A stretch of 64,000 nucleotides of DNA, taken from the NCBI RefSeq assembly GCF_002215495.1, contig NZ_CP021378.1, positions 1,169,846 to 1,233,845 of the forward strand. Reading direction: 5' to 3'. This DNA is from Porphyrobacter sp. CACIAM 03H1 (lineage in GTDB: Bacteria > Pseudomonadota > Alphaproteobacteria > Sphingomonadales > Sphingomonadaceae). A model generated the notes under the pieces. It was given only the letters and a program-made list of their open reading frames with translations, had not been told where the DNA came from and did no database searches. Below, piece by piece: positions 26,701 through 34,933 of the stretch. Position numbers and translations under genes: made by a program. Positions within the stretch are counted from its first letter, which is position 1, and each line of letters opens with the position of its first letter.

Positions 26701-27065
26701 GGAGCGGGGTGCGAAGTTTACAAAGTTGACACTGTAAACTTCGCATTCCTACAGGATTTCGCTAGTCATTTCAGGTAGATGACCCGAAAAACCGAAGTTG
26801 ACACTGTGTTTTGCGTTTTCGCCGCCGAGGGCGGGTGATCGCAAAGGGGGGCGGACGATGCGAAGGAGCCGTCCTGCCCCATAGTGCGCCCGCCGCCAGT
26901 AGGAAAATCGCCGCGGCCGCGCCCCGATTCGCCCCCCTCGGGGCCGGAGCGCCGCCACCTTGCCGCTACGGCGGCGCGGCATCTCGCAAAAGCCTCTTTT
27001 CCGCGTCCGCATGGCATGACAAAGCGTATTTCAAAGCGGCAAAACGCAACTCGGAGAGAGACCCC
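26701..27065. other. 365-bp intergenic region with regulatory repeats
   Basis: No gene of convincing quality. It holds a 12-bp perfect inverted repeat (26710-26721 and 26734-26745) that could end the sulfoquinovose operon, a 19-bp TetR-type palindrome overlapping it, and a second half copy at 26795-26807. The rest, to the GGAGAG site before 27066, shows no clear signal. Confidence 0.6.
26723..26741. promoter_or_regulatory. TetR-type operator upstream of acyl-CoA dehydrogenase pair
   Basis: AAGTTGACACTGTAAACTT is a 19-bp palindrome with only three mismatched positions counted around its centre. The half AAGTTGACACTGT recurs at 26795-26807, 72 bases on. The form is that of TetR-family operators found before fatty-acid or CoA-thioester degradation genes. 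The TTGACA inside it could also be a -35 box. No TetR gene is seen nearby, so the regulator would be encoded elsewhere. Confidence 0.5.
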
Positions 27066-28262
27066 ATGAACCTCGAATTCACCCCCGAAGAGCAGGCCTT
27101 CCGCGAGGAAGTGCGCGCCTTCATCGCCGAGAACTATCCCAAGCACCTCGCCGATTTCGGCATGCGCGAGGACATGGCGCGCGAGGACTTCCTCGCCTGG
27201 CACAAGGTGCTGGGCAAGAAGGGCTGGTCGGTCCCGGCATGGCCGGTCGAATACGGCGGCACCGGCTGGACCCCGACCCAGCGTTACATCTGGTCGGAAG
27301 AGAACGCCCGCATCAACGCGGTGATGCCGCTGCCCTTCGGCGTGTCGATGGTTGGCCCCGTGATCTACACCTTCGGCAGCGAGGAGCAGAAGGCCAAACA
27401 CCTGCCCGGCATCCGCAGCGGCGAGGTGTGGTGGTGCCAGGGCTATTCGGAACCGGGCGCGGGCTCCGACCTCGCCAGCCTCAAGACCACCGCGGTGCGC
27501 GACGGCGACCACTACGTGATCAACGGTCAGAAGACCTGGACCACGCTCGCGCAATATGCCGACTGGGGCTTCTTCCTGTGCCGCACCGATCCCACCGCCA
27601 AGCAGCAGGAAGGGATCAGCTTCATCCTCGTCGACATGAAGACTCCGGGCGTGGAAGTGAAGCCGATCAAGCTTCTCGACGGCGGCTACGAGGTCAACGA
27701 GACCTGGCTGACCGACGTGCGCGTGCCGGTCGAGAACCTCGTCGGGCAGGAGAACAAGGGCTGGACCTATGCCAAGTTCCTGCTCGCGCATGAACGCTCG
27801 GGCATCGCGGGCGTGGCGCGCTCCAAGCGCGGGATCGAGAAGCTGCGCGAGATCGCGACCCACGAAACGCTCGATGGCCAGCCGCTGATCAAGGACTTCG
27901 ACTTCGCCAAGAAGGTGAGCCAGCTCGAAATCGACTTGGCGGCCCTCGAGATCACCGAGCTGCGCACGCTCGCGGGCGAGCAGGCGGGCAAGGGGCCGGG
28001 GCCGGAAAGCTCGATCCTCAAGATCAAGGGCACCGAGATCCAGCAGCGCCTGACCGAACTCACGCTGGAAGCGGTCGGCACCTACAGCGCGCCCTACATG
28101 GGCGGAGTGTCGAACGACAACGGATCGAACGAGCACCCGGTCGGCCCGGACTATGCCCAGCACGCGGCGGCGACCTATTTCAACATGCGCAAGACCTCGA
28201 TCTACGGCGGGTCCAACGAGATCCAGCGCAACATCATCACCAAGATGATCCTCGGTCTGTAA
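27066..28262 (+). CDS. Acyl-CoA dehydrogenase (first of a pair)
   Basis: 398 residues. ATG 27066 with GGAGAG upstream. N-terminal helical domain (FTPEEQAFREEVRAFI), the FAD/substrate segment WWCQGYSEPGAGSDLAS, beta domain INGQKTWTT, and a C-terminal helical domain ending KTSIYGGSNEIQRNIITKMI. It oxidises an acyl-CoA to the enoyl-CoA, passing electrons to ETF. An insertion with SNDNGSNEHPVGPD near 345 is typical of the large-substrate branch. It is followed after 25 bases by a second dehydrogenase, an arrangement seen for heteromeric enzymes acting on bulky substrates such as sterol side chains. Substrate not shown. Confidence 0.92.
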   Translation: MNLEFTPEEQAFREEVRAFIAENYPKHLADFGMREDMAREDFLAWHKVLGKKGWSVPAWPVEYGGTGWTPTQRYIWSEENARINAVMPLPFGVSMVGPVIYTFGSEEQKAKHLPGIRSGEVWWCQGYSEPGAGSDLASLKTTAVRDGDHYVINGQKTWTTLAQYADWGFFLCRTDPTAKQQEGISFILVDMKTPGVEVKPIKLLDGGYEVNETWLTDVRVPVENLVGQENKGWTYAKFLLAHERSGIAGVARSKRGIEKLREIATHETLDGQPLIKDFDFAKKVSQLEIDLAALEITELRTLAGEQAGKGPGPESSILKIKGTEIQQRLTELTLEAVGTYSAPYMGGVSNDNGSNEHPVGPDYAQHAAATYFNMRKTSIYGGSNEIQRNIITKMILGL

Positions 28263-28287
28263 GCACCTCGAGGACGGGAGAGAATTC

Positions 28288-29418
28288 GTGGATTTCAACT
28301 TCACCGAAGAACAGGGCATGGTGCGCGACGGCCTCTCGCGGCTGGTGCGTGAGCAATACGGCTTCGAGGAGCGCCGCAAGGCGATCGCATCGAGCGAAGG
28401 CTGGCGGCCCGAGATCTGGGCGCAGCTGGCCGAACTCGGCATTCTCGGGATGCCCTTCTCCGAGGCCGACGGCGGCTTCGGCGGCGGCGCGGTCGATGCG
28501 ATGGTGATCATGGAGGAATTCGGCAAGGGCCTCGTGGTCGAGCCCTTCCTGCCGACCGTGGTCTGCGCGGGCGGGTTCCTGAAGCACGGCGGCACGGCGG
28601 CGCAGAAGGAAGAGCATATCGGCGCGATCGTCTCCGGCGGCGCGGTGTTCGCCTTCGCCTATGCCGAGCCCAAGGGCCGCTATGACTATGCCGACCTCGA
28701 AACCACCGCGAAGAAGGACGGTTCGGGCTATGTGCTGAACGGCCACAAGGCGGTCGTGATCGGCGCGCCCTGGGCGAGCCATCTTGTCGTCACCGCCCGC
28801 ACCGGCGGCGAGCGGCGCGACCGGAGCGGCGTCTCGGTCTTCGTGCTGGCCAAGGACACCCCCGGCGTCACCACGCGTGACTATGTGACGGTCGATGGCC
28901 GCCGCGCTTCGGAAGTCTATTTCGAGAACGTCGCGGTCGGCGCCGAGGCGCTGATCGGGGCCGAGGGCGAAGGCCTCGCCCTCATCGAGCTGGTCACCGA
29001 CGAAGCCATCGCCGCGCTGTGCGCCGAGGCCTGCGGGGCGATGAAGGTCGCCCACGCGATGACCGTGGAATACAGCCGCCAGCGCAAGCAGTTCGGCGTG
29101 CCGATCGGCAGCTTCCAGGTGCTCCAGCACCGCATGGTCGACATGTACACCGCCTACGAGCAAGCCGTCTCGCTGACCTATCTCGCCACCCTGCGCCTCG
29201 GCTCGGACGAGCGGACCCGCAAGCTGGCTGTCTCGGCCGCGAAGGTCGGCGTCGGCCAGTCGGCGCGGCTGATCGGGCAGGAAGCGGTCCAGATCCACGG
29301 CGGCAACGGCGTGACCGACGAATATGCCATCGGCCACTACTTCAAGCGCCTGACGATCTTCGACAGCGAGTTCGGCAATGTCGATCACCACCTGAAGCGC
29401 CACGTCGCGCTCTCCTGA
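28288..29418 (+). CDS. Acyl-CoA dehydrogenase (second of a pair)
   Basis: 376 residues starting at GTG 28288, preceded by GGGAGAG at good spacing. It is shorter and more divergent than its partner: NFTEEQGMVRDGLSRLV at the start, YAEPKGRYDYADLETTA where the FAD/substrate loop is expected, SRQRKQFGVPIGSFQVLQHR in the C-terminal domain, then IHGGNGVTDEYAIGHYFKR. The usual GYxEPGAGSD motif is degenerate, which is common for the non-catalytic or half-site partner of alpha2beta2 acyl-CoA dehydrogenases. A strong terminator follows directly. Function with the upstream gene is inference. Confidence 0.9.
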   Translation: MDFNFTEEQGMVRDGLSRLVREQYGFEERRKAIASSEGWRPEIWAQLAELGILGMPFSEADGGFGGGAVDAMVIMEEFGKGLVVEPFLPTVVCAGGFLKHGGTAAQKEEHIGAIVSGGAVFAFAYAEPKGRYDYADLETTAKKDGSGYVLNGHKAVVIGAPWASHLVVTARTGGERRDRSGVSVFVLAKDTPGVTTRDYVTVDGRRASEVYFENVAVGAEALIGAEGEGLALIELVTDEAIAALCAEACGAMKVAHAMTVEYSRQRKQFGVPIGSFQVLQHRMVDMYTAYEQAVSLTYLATLRLGSDERTRKLAVSAAKVGVGQSARLIGQEAVQIHGGNGVTDEYAIGHYFKRLTIFDSEFGNVDHHLKRHVALS

Positions 29419-29439
29419 GCCGCGCCGCAGGTGAGGAAC

Positions 29440-29484
29440 GAGGCCCCGCGCTCGCACGCCGCGAGCGCGGGGCCTCTTCGTTCC
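29440..29484 (+). terminator. Terminator after acyl-CoA dehydrogenase pair
   Basis: Perfect 16-bp stem (29440-29455 with 29461-29476) around a 5-base loop, then TTCGTTCC. Stem begins GAGGCCCCGCGCTCGC. It sits 22 bases after the stop codon. Confidence 0.8.
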
Positions 29485-29596
29485 GGCGCGCGGTCTTTCG
29501 CGAAAGACGCGGGGCGGCGTTTCCGGCCATGTAACCTCCCGGCGATTTCGCGCGAAGAGGTCCGCGAGCTTGCGGACCGGCGAAAGGGGGCGCGGC

Positions 29597-29623
29597 ATGA
29601 TCAGTGACGGCGCACGCGGATGA
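29597..29623 (+). CDS. Possible 8-codon leader peptide before the sigma factor
   Basis: An ATG at 29597, with a strong AAAGGGGG site before it, opens an 8-residue frame (MISDGARG) whose TGA overlaps the ATG of the sigma factor gene in ATGA. The sigma gene itself has no comparable ribosome site. It may therefore depend on translation of this leader. No homologue can be claimed for so short a frame. Confidence 0.4.
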   Translation: MISDGARG

Positions 29624-30144
29624 GAGCGGACGAGGCCACCCTCGCCCGGCTGATGCGCATGTCGCAGGCGGGCGACAAGCAGGCCTATGCGGCGCTGCTC
29701 GAGGCCTGCCAGCGCTGGTTGCGCGGCTATTACAGCCGCCGCATCGCGCCCGCGCAGCTCGACGATCTGGTGCAGGAGACGCTGATCGCGCTCCACACCA
29801 AGCGCGCCTCGTGGGACGCGACGCGGCCCTTCCTGCCGTGGCTCGCCGCGATCGCGCGCTATCGCTGGGTCGACCACCTGCGCCGCCTCTACCGCGCCGA
29901 CGAGCACGAGCTTCACGAGGAGCTGATCGGCACCGACGAGGAGCCCGCCATCGCCGCGCGCATCAGCCTCGACCGCCTGCTCGGCCTGCTTCCCCCGGCG
30001 CAGGAGCGCGCCATCGCCCTCGTCAAGATCGAGGGGCTGAGCATTGCCGAGGCCTCGGCAATGACGGGCCAGAGCGAGAGCCTGGTCAAGGTCAACATCC
30101 ACCGCGGGCTCAAGAAGCTCGCCGCCATGATCGAGAAAGAATGA
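29620..30144 (+). CDS. ECF-type RNA polymerase sigma factor
   Basis: 174 residues. Region 2 (AYAALLEACQRWLRGYYS, LDDLVQETLIALHTKRASW, WLAAIARYRWVDHLRR) and region 4 (LLGLLPPAQERAIALVKI, GLSIAEASAMTGQSESLVKVNIHRG) are both complete. It resembles the SigF-type ECF sigma factors that are held inactive by a membrane anti-sigma of the NrsF family, which is the very next gene with a 4-base overlap. It directs transcription of a stress or metal regulon in related bacteria. A small leader frame overlaps its start. Confidence 0.9.
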   Translation: MRADEATLARLMRMSQAGDKQAYAALLEACQRWLRGYYSRRIAPAQLDDLVQETLIALHTKRASWDATRPFLPWLAAIARYRWVDHLRRLYRADEHELHEELIGTDEEPAIAARISLDRLLGLLPPAQERAIALVKIEGLSIAEASAMTGQSESLVKVNIHRGLKKLAAMIEKE

Positions 30145-30791
30145 CGATGCAGAAGAGTTCCGATGCCCTGATCGCCGAGCTGGTGAGCGAGCTCGAACCG
30201 GTGCGGCCCCTGCGCGTCGGCGAGGGGCTGGCGCTGGCGCTCGCCGCGGCGGGGGTGACGGTGGTGGCCGTGGTCGGGCTGTTCGGGCTGCGCGCCGAGT
30301 GGCTGGCGGGGCATCTCGATCCGATGCAGCTGGTCGCGACCGGGCTGTTCCTCGGCCTTGCCCTCGCCGCGACCGTGGCGGTGGTGGTCATGAGCCGCCC
30401 GCAGGTCGGCAGCGATCACGGCGGCTGGCGCTGGACGGCGGCGATGGCCGGGTTGCTCCCGCTTGCGGGCGCGATCGTGGCGGTGGTGCGGGGTGCCGGG
30501 ACGATGTCGCCCGAGCTCATGCGCCACGGGGCGGAGTGCCTTGCGGGCGGCACCGTCTCCTCGCTGCTGGTGTTCGCGCTGCTGGTGCTGTGGCTGCGCC
30601 GCGGCGCACCGACCTCGCCCGAACGCGCAGGGCTGGTGGCAGGGGTGGCCGCGGGCGCCTTCGGGATCTTCGCCGCCTCGCTCCACTGCCCTGACAACGA
30701 TATCGTCCACATCGGGCTGTGGCACAGCGCGGTGGTGGTGGCGACGGGCCTGCTGGGCCGCGTGATCGTCCCGCGCCTGATCCGCTGGTGA
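30141..30791 (+). CDS. nrsF: NrsF-family (DUF1109) membrane anti-sigma factor
   Basis: 216 residues with six hydrophobic helices: about 30-50, 62-82, 95-112, 130-150, 160-178 and 190-208. A short cytoplasmic N-terminus begins SSDALIAELVSELEPVRPLR, as in NrsF proteins. Two cysteines (GAECLAGG, SLHCPDND) lie in the later half, where they could sense redox or metal stress. ATG 30141 overlaps the sigma factor stop (ATGA); ATG 30147 is an alternative. It would hold the sigma factor at the membrane. Its stop codon directly abuts that of the convergent PepSY gene. Confidence 0.85.
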   Translation: MTMQKSSDALIAELVSELEPVRPLRVGEGLALALAAAGVTVVAVVGLFGLRAEWLAGHLDPMQLVATGLFLGLALAATVAVVVMSRPQVGSDHGGWRWTAAMAGLLPLAGAIVAVVRGAGTMSPELMRHGAECLAGGTVSSLLVFALLVLWLRRGAPTSPERAGLVAGVAAGAFGIFAASLHCPDNDIVHIGLWHSAVVVATGLLGRVIVPRLIRW

Positions 30792-31877
30792 TCAGCCGGT
30801 GAGCCGCCCACGCGGCATCGCGGGTGCCGCCGGTCGCGGGCCCTTGCGGCTGCGCCAGAAGCTCACCACCGCGAGGCTCCCGAGCAGCGCCAGCCCCAGC
30901 CCCGCGAGCGTCATCATGATCCTGAGCGGCAGCGCGAGCGCGCTCCCCGCCATGCGCGCGGAGTGCAGCGGGTAGAGCGCGTGCTGCGCGCGCACCGCGA
31001 GCGGCGCCGCGGGCGCATCGCGCGCCATCAGCACTGTTCCCTCGCCCGCAAGCGTCAGCGTGGTGCGCCCGTTGGGGTGCCATTCGGACGGGCGGCGCAT
31101 CCGGACCGTCACCGCCTCGCCCGGCGCCTTCGGCCAGACGATCATGCGCGGGGCCGCGTCCGGGAAGCGGGTGCGCGCGGCGGCGAGGATCGCGGGCCAA
31201 TCGGGTTCCGCCGCCGAGCGCGCCGCGGGCGGCTTCGCCTGCCACGCGGCAACCTCCTGCGCGGGCGAGAGCGGGGCGAGCAGCGCATCGCCGAGCGGCT
31301 TCAGCACCATCAGCGCGCCGGTCAGCCCCGCGAGCAGGATCGGCAGCGCCAGCACCGCGCCAATGTCGCGGTGGTGGAGGATGATTGCCGGGCGGGTCAG
31401 GCGCGGCGGCAGGGCCCGCAGCCGGAAGGTCCGCCGCGTCGGCCACCACAGGATCAGCCCCGTCACGCAGAACAGCGCCGCCGCGATGCCGAGCCAGCCG
31501 GAGATCAGTTCGCCCGTCTCGCCCATCAGCAGGTGGTGGTGGAGATCGAACAGCAGCGTCTCGGGCCGCTCCCACACGCTCTGCCAGCGGGCGAGCAGCG
31601 TGCCGTCATGCGCGAGATAGGCTCCGCCGCCGTCCGGCAATCCCGCCTGCGCGGCGCCGAACTCGGCCGAGGGCAGGGTCACGTAGCCCGCCCCGAGCCG
31701 ATCGGCCGCAGCGATGATCGCCAGCGTCTCGGCCTCGCCCGGCGCCCGCGCTTCCTGTGCTACGCCCGCCCACCACGGCTTCCACAGCAGCGCCGCGCCG
31801 GTCAGCCCGAGCACCGCCAGCCCGAGGCCGACAAGGCCCCCCAGCCAGCGGTGGACCAGCAGGAGCGCGGCCCGCAT
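30792..31877 (-). CDS. PepSY-associated membrane protein of siderophore uptake locus
   Basis: 361 residues, four membrane helices: 10-30, about 138-158, about 180-200 and about 320-345. The first is LVHRWLGGLVGLGLAVLG, and the third is preceded by the H-H motif LHHRDIGAV; the loops form PepSY-like domains. Such proteins are commonly coupled to TonB siderophore receptors and are thought to act as inner-membrane reductases or transporters for the metal-siderophore complex. The start overlaps the receptor stop by one base, so the two are translationally coupled and both would answer to iron. Confidence 0.88.
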   Translation of the reverse strand: MRAALLLVHRWLGGLVGLGLAVLGLTGAALLWKPWWAGVAQEARAPGEAETLAIIAAADRLGAGYVTLPSAEFGAAQAGLPDGGGAYLAHDGTLLARWQSVWERPETLLFDLHHHLLMGETGELISGWLGIAAALFCVTGLILWWPTRRTFRLRALPPRLTRPAIILHHRDIGAVLALPILLAGLTGALMVLKPLGDALLAPLSPAQEVAAWQAKPPAARSAAEPDWPAILAAARTRFPDAAPRMIVWPKAPGEAVTVRMRRPSEWHPNGRTTLTLAGEGTVLMARDAPAAPLAVRAQHALYPLHSARMAGSALALPLRIMMTLAGLGLALLGSLAVVSFWRSRKGPRPAAPAMPRGRLTG

Positions 31878-34024
31878 CAGAAGGCGCCGAGCCAGCCGAG
31901 CGTGATCGACCGCCCGCGCCCGGCGAAGAAGCGCAGGTTGTCGGTGGGCCGCTGGGTGTCGGAATTGTAGTCGATGTACTGCTTGTCGAGCAGGTTCTGC
32001 GCGGCGAGCGTGACGTTGCCGAAGCCGGTCGCCACGGTCACCGACCCGTCGAGCAGGGTGAAGCCGCCGAAATCGTTGCGCGGATCGCCGCCGTCGAACC
32101 GGCGCGAGAAGTGCGTGCGCGATTGCAGGCGCAGGCTGACCGGCCCGTTGGTGTAGTCGGCCGACAGGTTGAGGCGGTCGGGGCCGATATTGGCGCCGTC
32201 GAGATCGGCGTTGACGATCCCGTCGCCGTTGGTGTCCACGCGCCCGTTGAGGTGCGCATAGCCCAGCCCGAGGCGCAGGCCGGGAACGGGGGTGGCGGTG
32301 GAGAGGTTCAGCTCCAGCCCCTCGATCTCGATCCGCTGGCGCTGCACCTCGAACACGTCGCCGACCAGTACCAGCAGCTGGCCCTCGTCGCTGTCCGACC
32401 AGTAATAGGTGGCGCTCGCCGCGATGGGGCCGCGATTGACCTCGACCCCGATCTCGCGGTTGTCCGCCACGACGGGGGCGATGTCGAGGAAGCGGTCGAG
32501 ATCGACATTGGGCGTGCGGATCGCGCGGGTGATACGGCCCACGTCGGGGACGGTGTAGCCCTGCGCGTAGCTGGCATAGGCGCGGATGCCGGGGGTCGGC
32601 TCGATCACGATCCCGCCGTTGGGCAGCACGCGGTCGAAGCTGGGCGAGCCGCCGCCGACCTGCTGCGGCCCGTAGAACCACAGCGTGCGGTAATCGTCGA
32701 TGGAGATGTCGACATTCTCCCAGCGCACCCCGCCTGCGAGGCGGACCTTGCCGTCCCACAGGGCGAGGTTGCCCTGCGCGAAGGGCGCGATCGAGCGGTA
32801 ATCGGTCGGCGGCACCCATGCGCGGTCGGTCGCCGCGAGCTTCTGCACCGTGTGGTCGTTCAGCAGGTCGAGGCCGAGCACGAGGTTGAGCGGTCCGAGG
32901 CCGCGTTCCCAGCTGGCGTTGACGCCCCACTTGCGGCTGATGTTCTGCGACTGGTCGAACAGCGTGCCGACGGGTGCGATCGCCGGGTCCTGGAAATCGG
33001 CGAAGACGCCGCCGCCGTAGATGTCGGCGGTGCGGTTCCAGAAGCCGCGCACGCGCAGGGCGCCGCCGGCGAGGTCGTCGGCGGTGAGGGTGAGGGCGAG
33101 GCTCTCGGCAAGGTTCTCGGGCGCCTCGCCGGGGACGGTGCCGGGCGCGCCGGTCGAGGGGAGGCCGGTCGCGCGGCTTCCGGGAACCGCGATCAGATCG
33201 CCGTCGCCCTGCAGGCGGAAACGCTGGCCCATCGCCTCGAGCCGCACGGTCTCGCCCAGTTCGACGCCCGCCTTGGCGAAGAAGGAGAGGCTGTCCGAAT
33301 CCATCAGGTCGCCCTGCGTGCCGTCGGGCGCGATGCGGCGCTCACGGGCATCGCGGAACACGCCGCGCCGTTCGTAGGCGACACCGGCGACGACATCGAA
33401 GGCGCCCGAGCGGTTGGCGACGAGCGCGCCAGCCTTGCCGCCGAAGCCGTCGCTGCGGAAACCGCTCTCGGCGGTGCCTTGCAGGATGGTGCGCGCGCTC
33501 CAGCCGTCCTCGGCAGGTGCGGAGACGGTGACCTGGTTGATCACGCCCCCGGTGCCGCCGATGCCCTGGAGGGCGTTGGAGCCGAGGATCAGCTCGACCC
33601 GGTCGATGAAGAAGGGATCGATGGTGAAGCCGTCGCGCGATCCGTCACGCAGGGGGGCGGTCTGGGGGATGCCGTCGATCGCGAACAGCGGCGAGCGGCC
33701 GCGCAGGGTCTCGCCCTGTCCGGTGAGCTTCTGGCGGGCGGGGGAGAAGGAGGGGGTGAGCGCGGCGACGGCATCGACGACCGAACCGGAAATCTGGAGC
33801 TGGCGTTCGAGCGTTTCGCGGTCGATCACCTCGGCGGTGAGCGGCAGGGCCGTGACGGGCAGGGCGGTGCGCGCGGCGCTGACGACGATCGGCTCGGCGC
33901 TCTCGCTCTCGGCGGCGAGGGTCTCGGCACTCTCCTCGGCCGCCCGGGCGGAGGTTGCGAGGGGGAGCAGGGCGGCGGAGAGGAGGAGGGCAAGGCGCAT
34001 CGGTGGTCCGTTTCTGATAATCAT
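31877..34024 (-). CDS. TonB-dependent siderophore receptor
   Basis: 715 residues from ATG 34024, chosen because AGAGGAG lies 8 bases before it; ATG 34000 gives a shorter signal peptide but has no good site. Signal peptide MRLALLLSAALLPLATSARA. Plug domain with EPIVVSAART and DRVELILGSNALQGIGGTGG, then the barrel ending FAGRGRSITLGWLGAF with the terminal F. Two Fur-like sites overlap the start region, and a PepSY protein follows, so iron uptake is the likely job. The exact siderophore is unknown. Confidence 0.9.
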   Translation of the reverse strand: MIIRNGPPMRLALLLSAALLPLATSARAAEESAETLAAESESAEPIVVSAARTALPVTALPLTAEVIDRETLERQLQISGSVVDAVAALTPSFSPARQKLTGQGETLRGRSPLFAIDGIPQTAPLRDGSRDGFTIDPFFIDRVELILGSNALQGIGGTGGVINQVTVSAPAEDGWSARTILQGTAESGFRSDGFGGKAGALVANRSGAFDVVAGVAYERRGVFRDARERRIAPDGTQGDLMDSDSLSFFAKAGVELGETVRLEAMGQRFRLQGDGDLIAVPGSRATGLPSTGAPGTVPGEAPENLAESLALTLTADDLAGGALRVRGFWNRTADIYGGGVFADFQDPAIAPVGTLFDQSQNISRKWGVNASWERGLGPLNLVLGLDLLNDHTVQKLAATDRAWVPPTDYRSIAPFAQGNLALWDGKVRLAGGVRWENVDISIDDYRTLWFYGPQQVGGGSPSFDRVLPNGGIVIEPTPGIRAYASYAQGYTVPDVGRITRAIRTPNVDLDRFLDIAPVVADNREIGVEVNRGPIAASATYYWSDSDEGQLLVLVGDVFEVQRQRIEIEGLELNLSTATPVPGLRLGLGYAHLNGRVDTNGDGIVNADLDGANIGPDRLNLSADYTNGPVSLRLQSRTHFSRRFDGGDPRNDFGGFTLLDGSVTVATGFGNVTLAAQNLLDKQYIDYNSDTQRPTDNLRFFAGRGRSITLGWLGAF

Positions 34025-34053
34025 TCGCGAGTCTCCTCTAAGAATGATTATCA
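34015..34053. promoter_or_regulatory. Paired Fur-type sites at the siderophore receptor start
   Basis: TGATAATCATTC (34015-34026) and its exact inverse GAATGATTATCA (34042-34053) lie 15 bases apart. Each matches the NATWAT-type Fur box half. The first overlaps the proposed ATG at 34024 and the pair flanks the ribosome site, so a bound repressor could block both transcription and access to the start. Confidence 0.65.
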
Positions 34054-34162
34054 ATAACGCAAGCCGATTTCTGCGGCTTTTGCGAGATAGGCGGAATTTG
34101 GAAATACCTGCCGCATCGCCACGGCCTAGCCTGCCGCCACCCTGACAGCCGGAGACCCCGCC

Positions 34163-34933
34163 ATGCCGCGCCCCGCCTATTTCGACGCTTTCCCCGGGCT
34201 TGCGCTCGAACGCGGCGCCGATGGTGTGCTGGTCGCCACATTCCATTCGGACGGCGGCCCGCTCACCTTCACCGCGCGCGACCACACGTACTTCACCGAG
34301 GCCTTCTACCGGATCGCGCAGGACCGCGATAACCGCATCGTCATCCTCACCGGCGCGGGCGGACATTTCATCGCCGGTGTCGACTTCGCGAGCTTCGGCA
34401 ATGTCGCCGATCCCGACGTCTGGTCGCAGGTCCACGACGAGGGGGTGCAGATCCTCGAGAACCTCGCCAACATCCGCGTGCCGGTGATCGCCGCGGTCGA
34501 GGGCGCGGCGCACGTCCATTCCGAATATGCGCTGATGGCGAACGTGATCGTCGCCGGGACAAGCGCGACCTTCCGCGATCTGCCGCACTTCGCCGGGGGG
34601 ATCGTGCCGGGCGACGGGATCTTCACCACCTGGAGCTACCGCGCAGGGCCCGGGCGGGCCGAGGCGTGGCTGCTCGATCCGCAGCCGGTCAGTGCCGCCA
34701 CGGCCCAGGGCTGGGGCGTGGTGGCCGAGGTGGTGCCCGATGGCACGGCGCTCGCCCGCGCGCGGGAGCTGGCGACGCGCTGGCTCGATCAGCCCGCGCT
34801 CACCCGCCGCAACACCCGCATCCACTTCATCCAGCCGCTCAAGGAACGGCTGGTGCGCGAGGTCGGCTACGGGTTGTCGCTCGAAGGGGCCTCGGCGGCG
34901 GCGCTGGTCAAGGCGATGGGGGGCGGCAGCTAG
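34163..34933 (+). CDS. Crotonase-fold hydrolase resembling 6-oxocamphor hydrolase
   Basis: 256 residues of the enoyl-CoA hydratase fold. It lacks the usual CoA-hydratase glutamates but has features of Rhodococcus 6-oxocamphor hydrolase, which cleaves cyclic beta-diketones by a retro-Claisen step: a His-x-Glu (HVHSEYALMA), a His in LPHFAGGIVPGDG and the Asp of GDG, in equivalent places. It stands alone between the Fur-boxed receptor and the convergent LacI gene, with which it shares CTAG as stop codons (34930-34933). An ordinary enoyl-CoA hydratase/isomerase is the alternative. Confidence 0.75.
   Translation: MPRPAYFDAFPGLALERGADGVLVATFHSDGGPLTFTARDHTYFTEAFYRIAQDRDNRIVILTGAGGHFIAGVDFASFGNVADPDVWSQVHDEGVQILENLANIRVPVIAAVEGAAHVHSEYALMANVIVAGTSATFRDLPHFAGGIVPGDGIFTTWSYRAGPGRAEAWLLDPQPVSAATAQGWGVVAEVVPDGTALARARELATRWLDQPALTRRNTRIHFIQPLKERLVREVGYGLSLEGASAAALVKAMGGGS

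Noticed and set aside
26710..26745. Inverted repeat as a simple rho-independent terminator
   Set aside because: There is no T-run after the second arm and the repeat overlaps a TetR-type palindrome, so a regulatory role is at least as likely.
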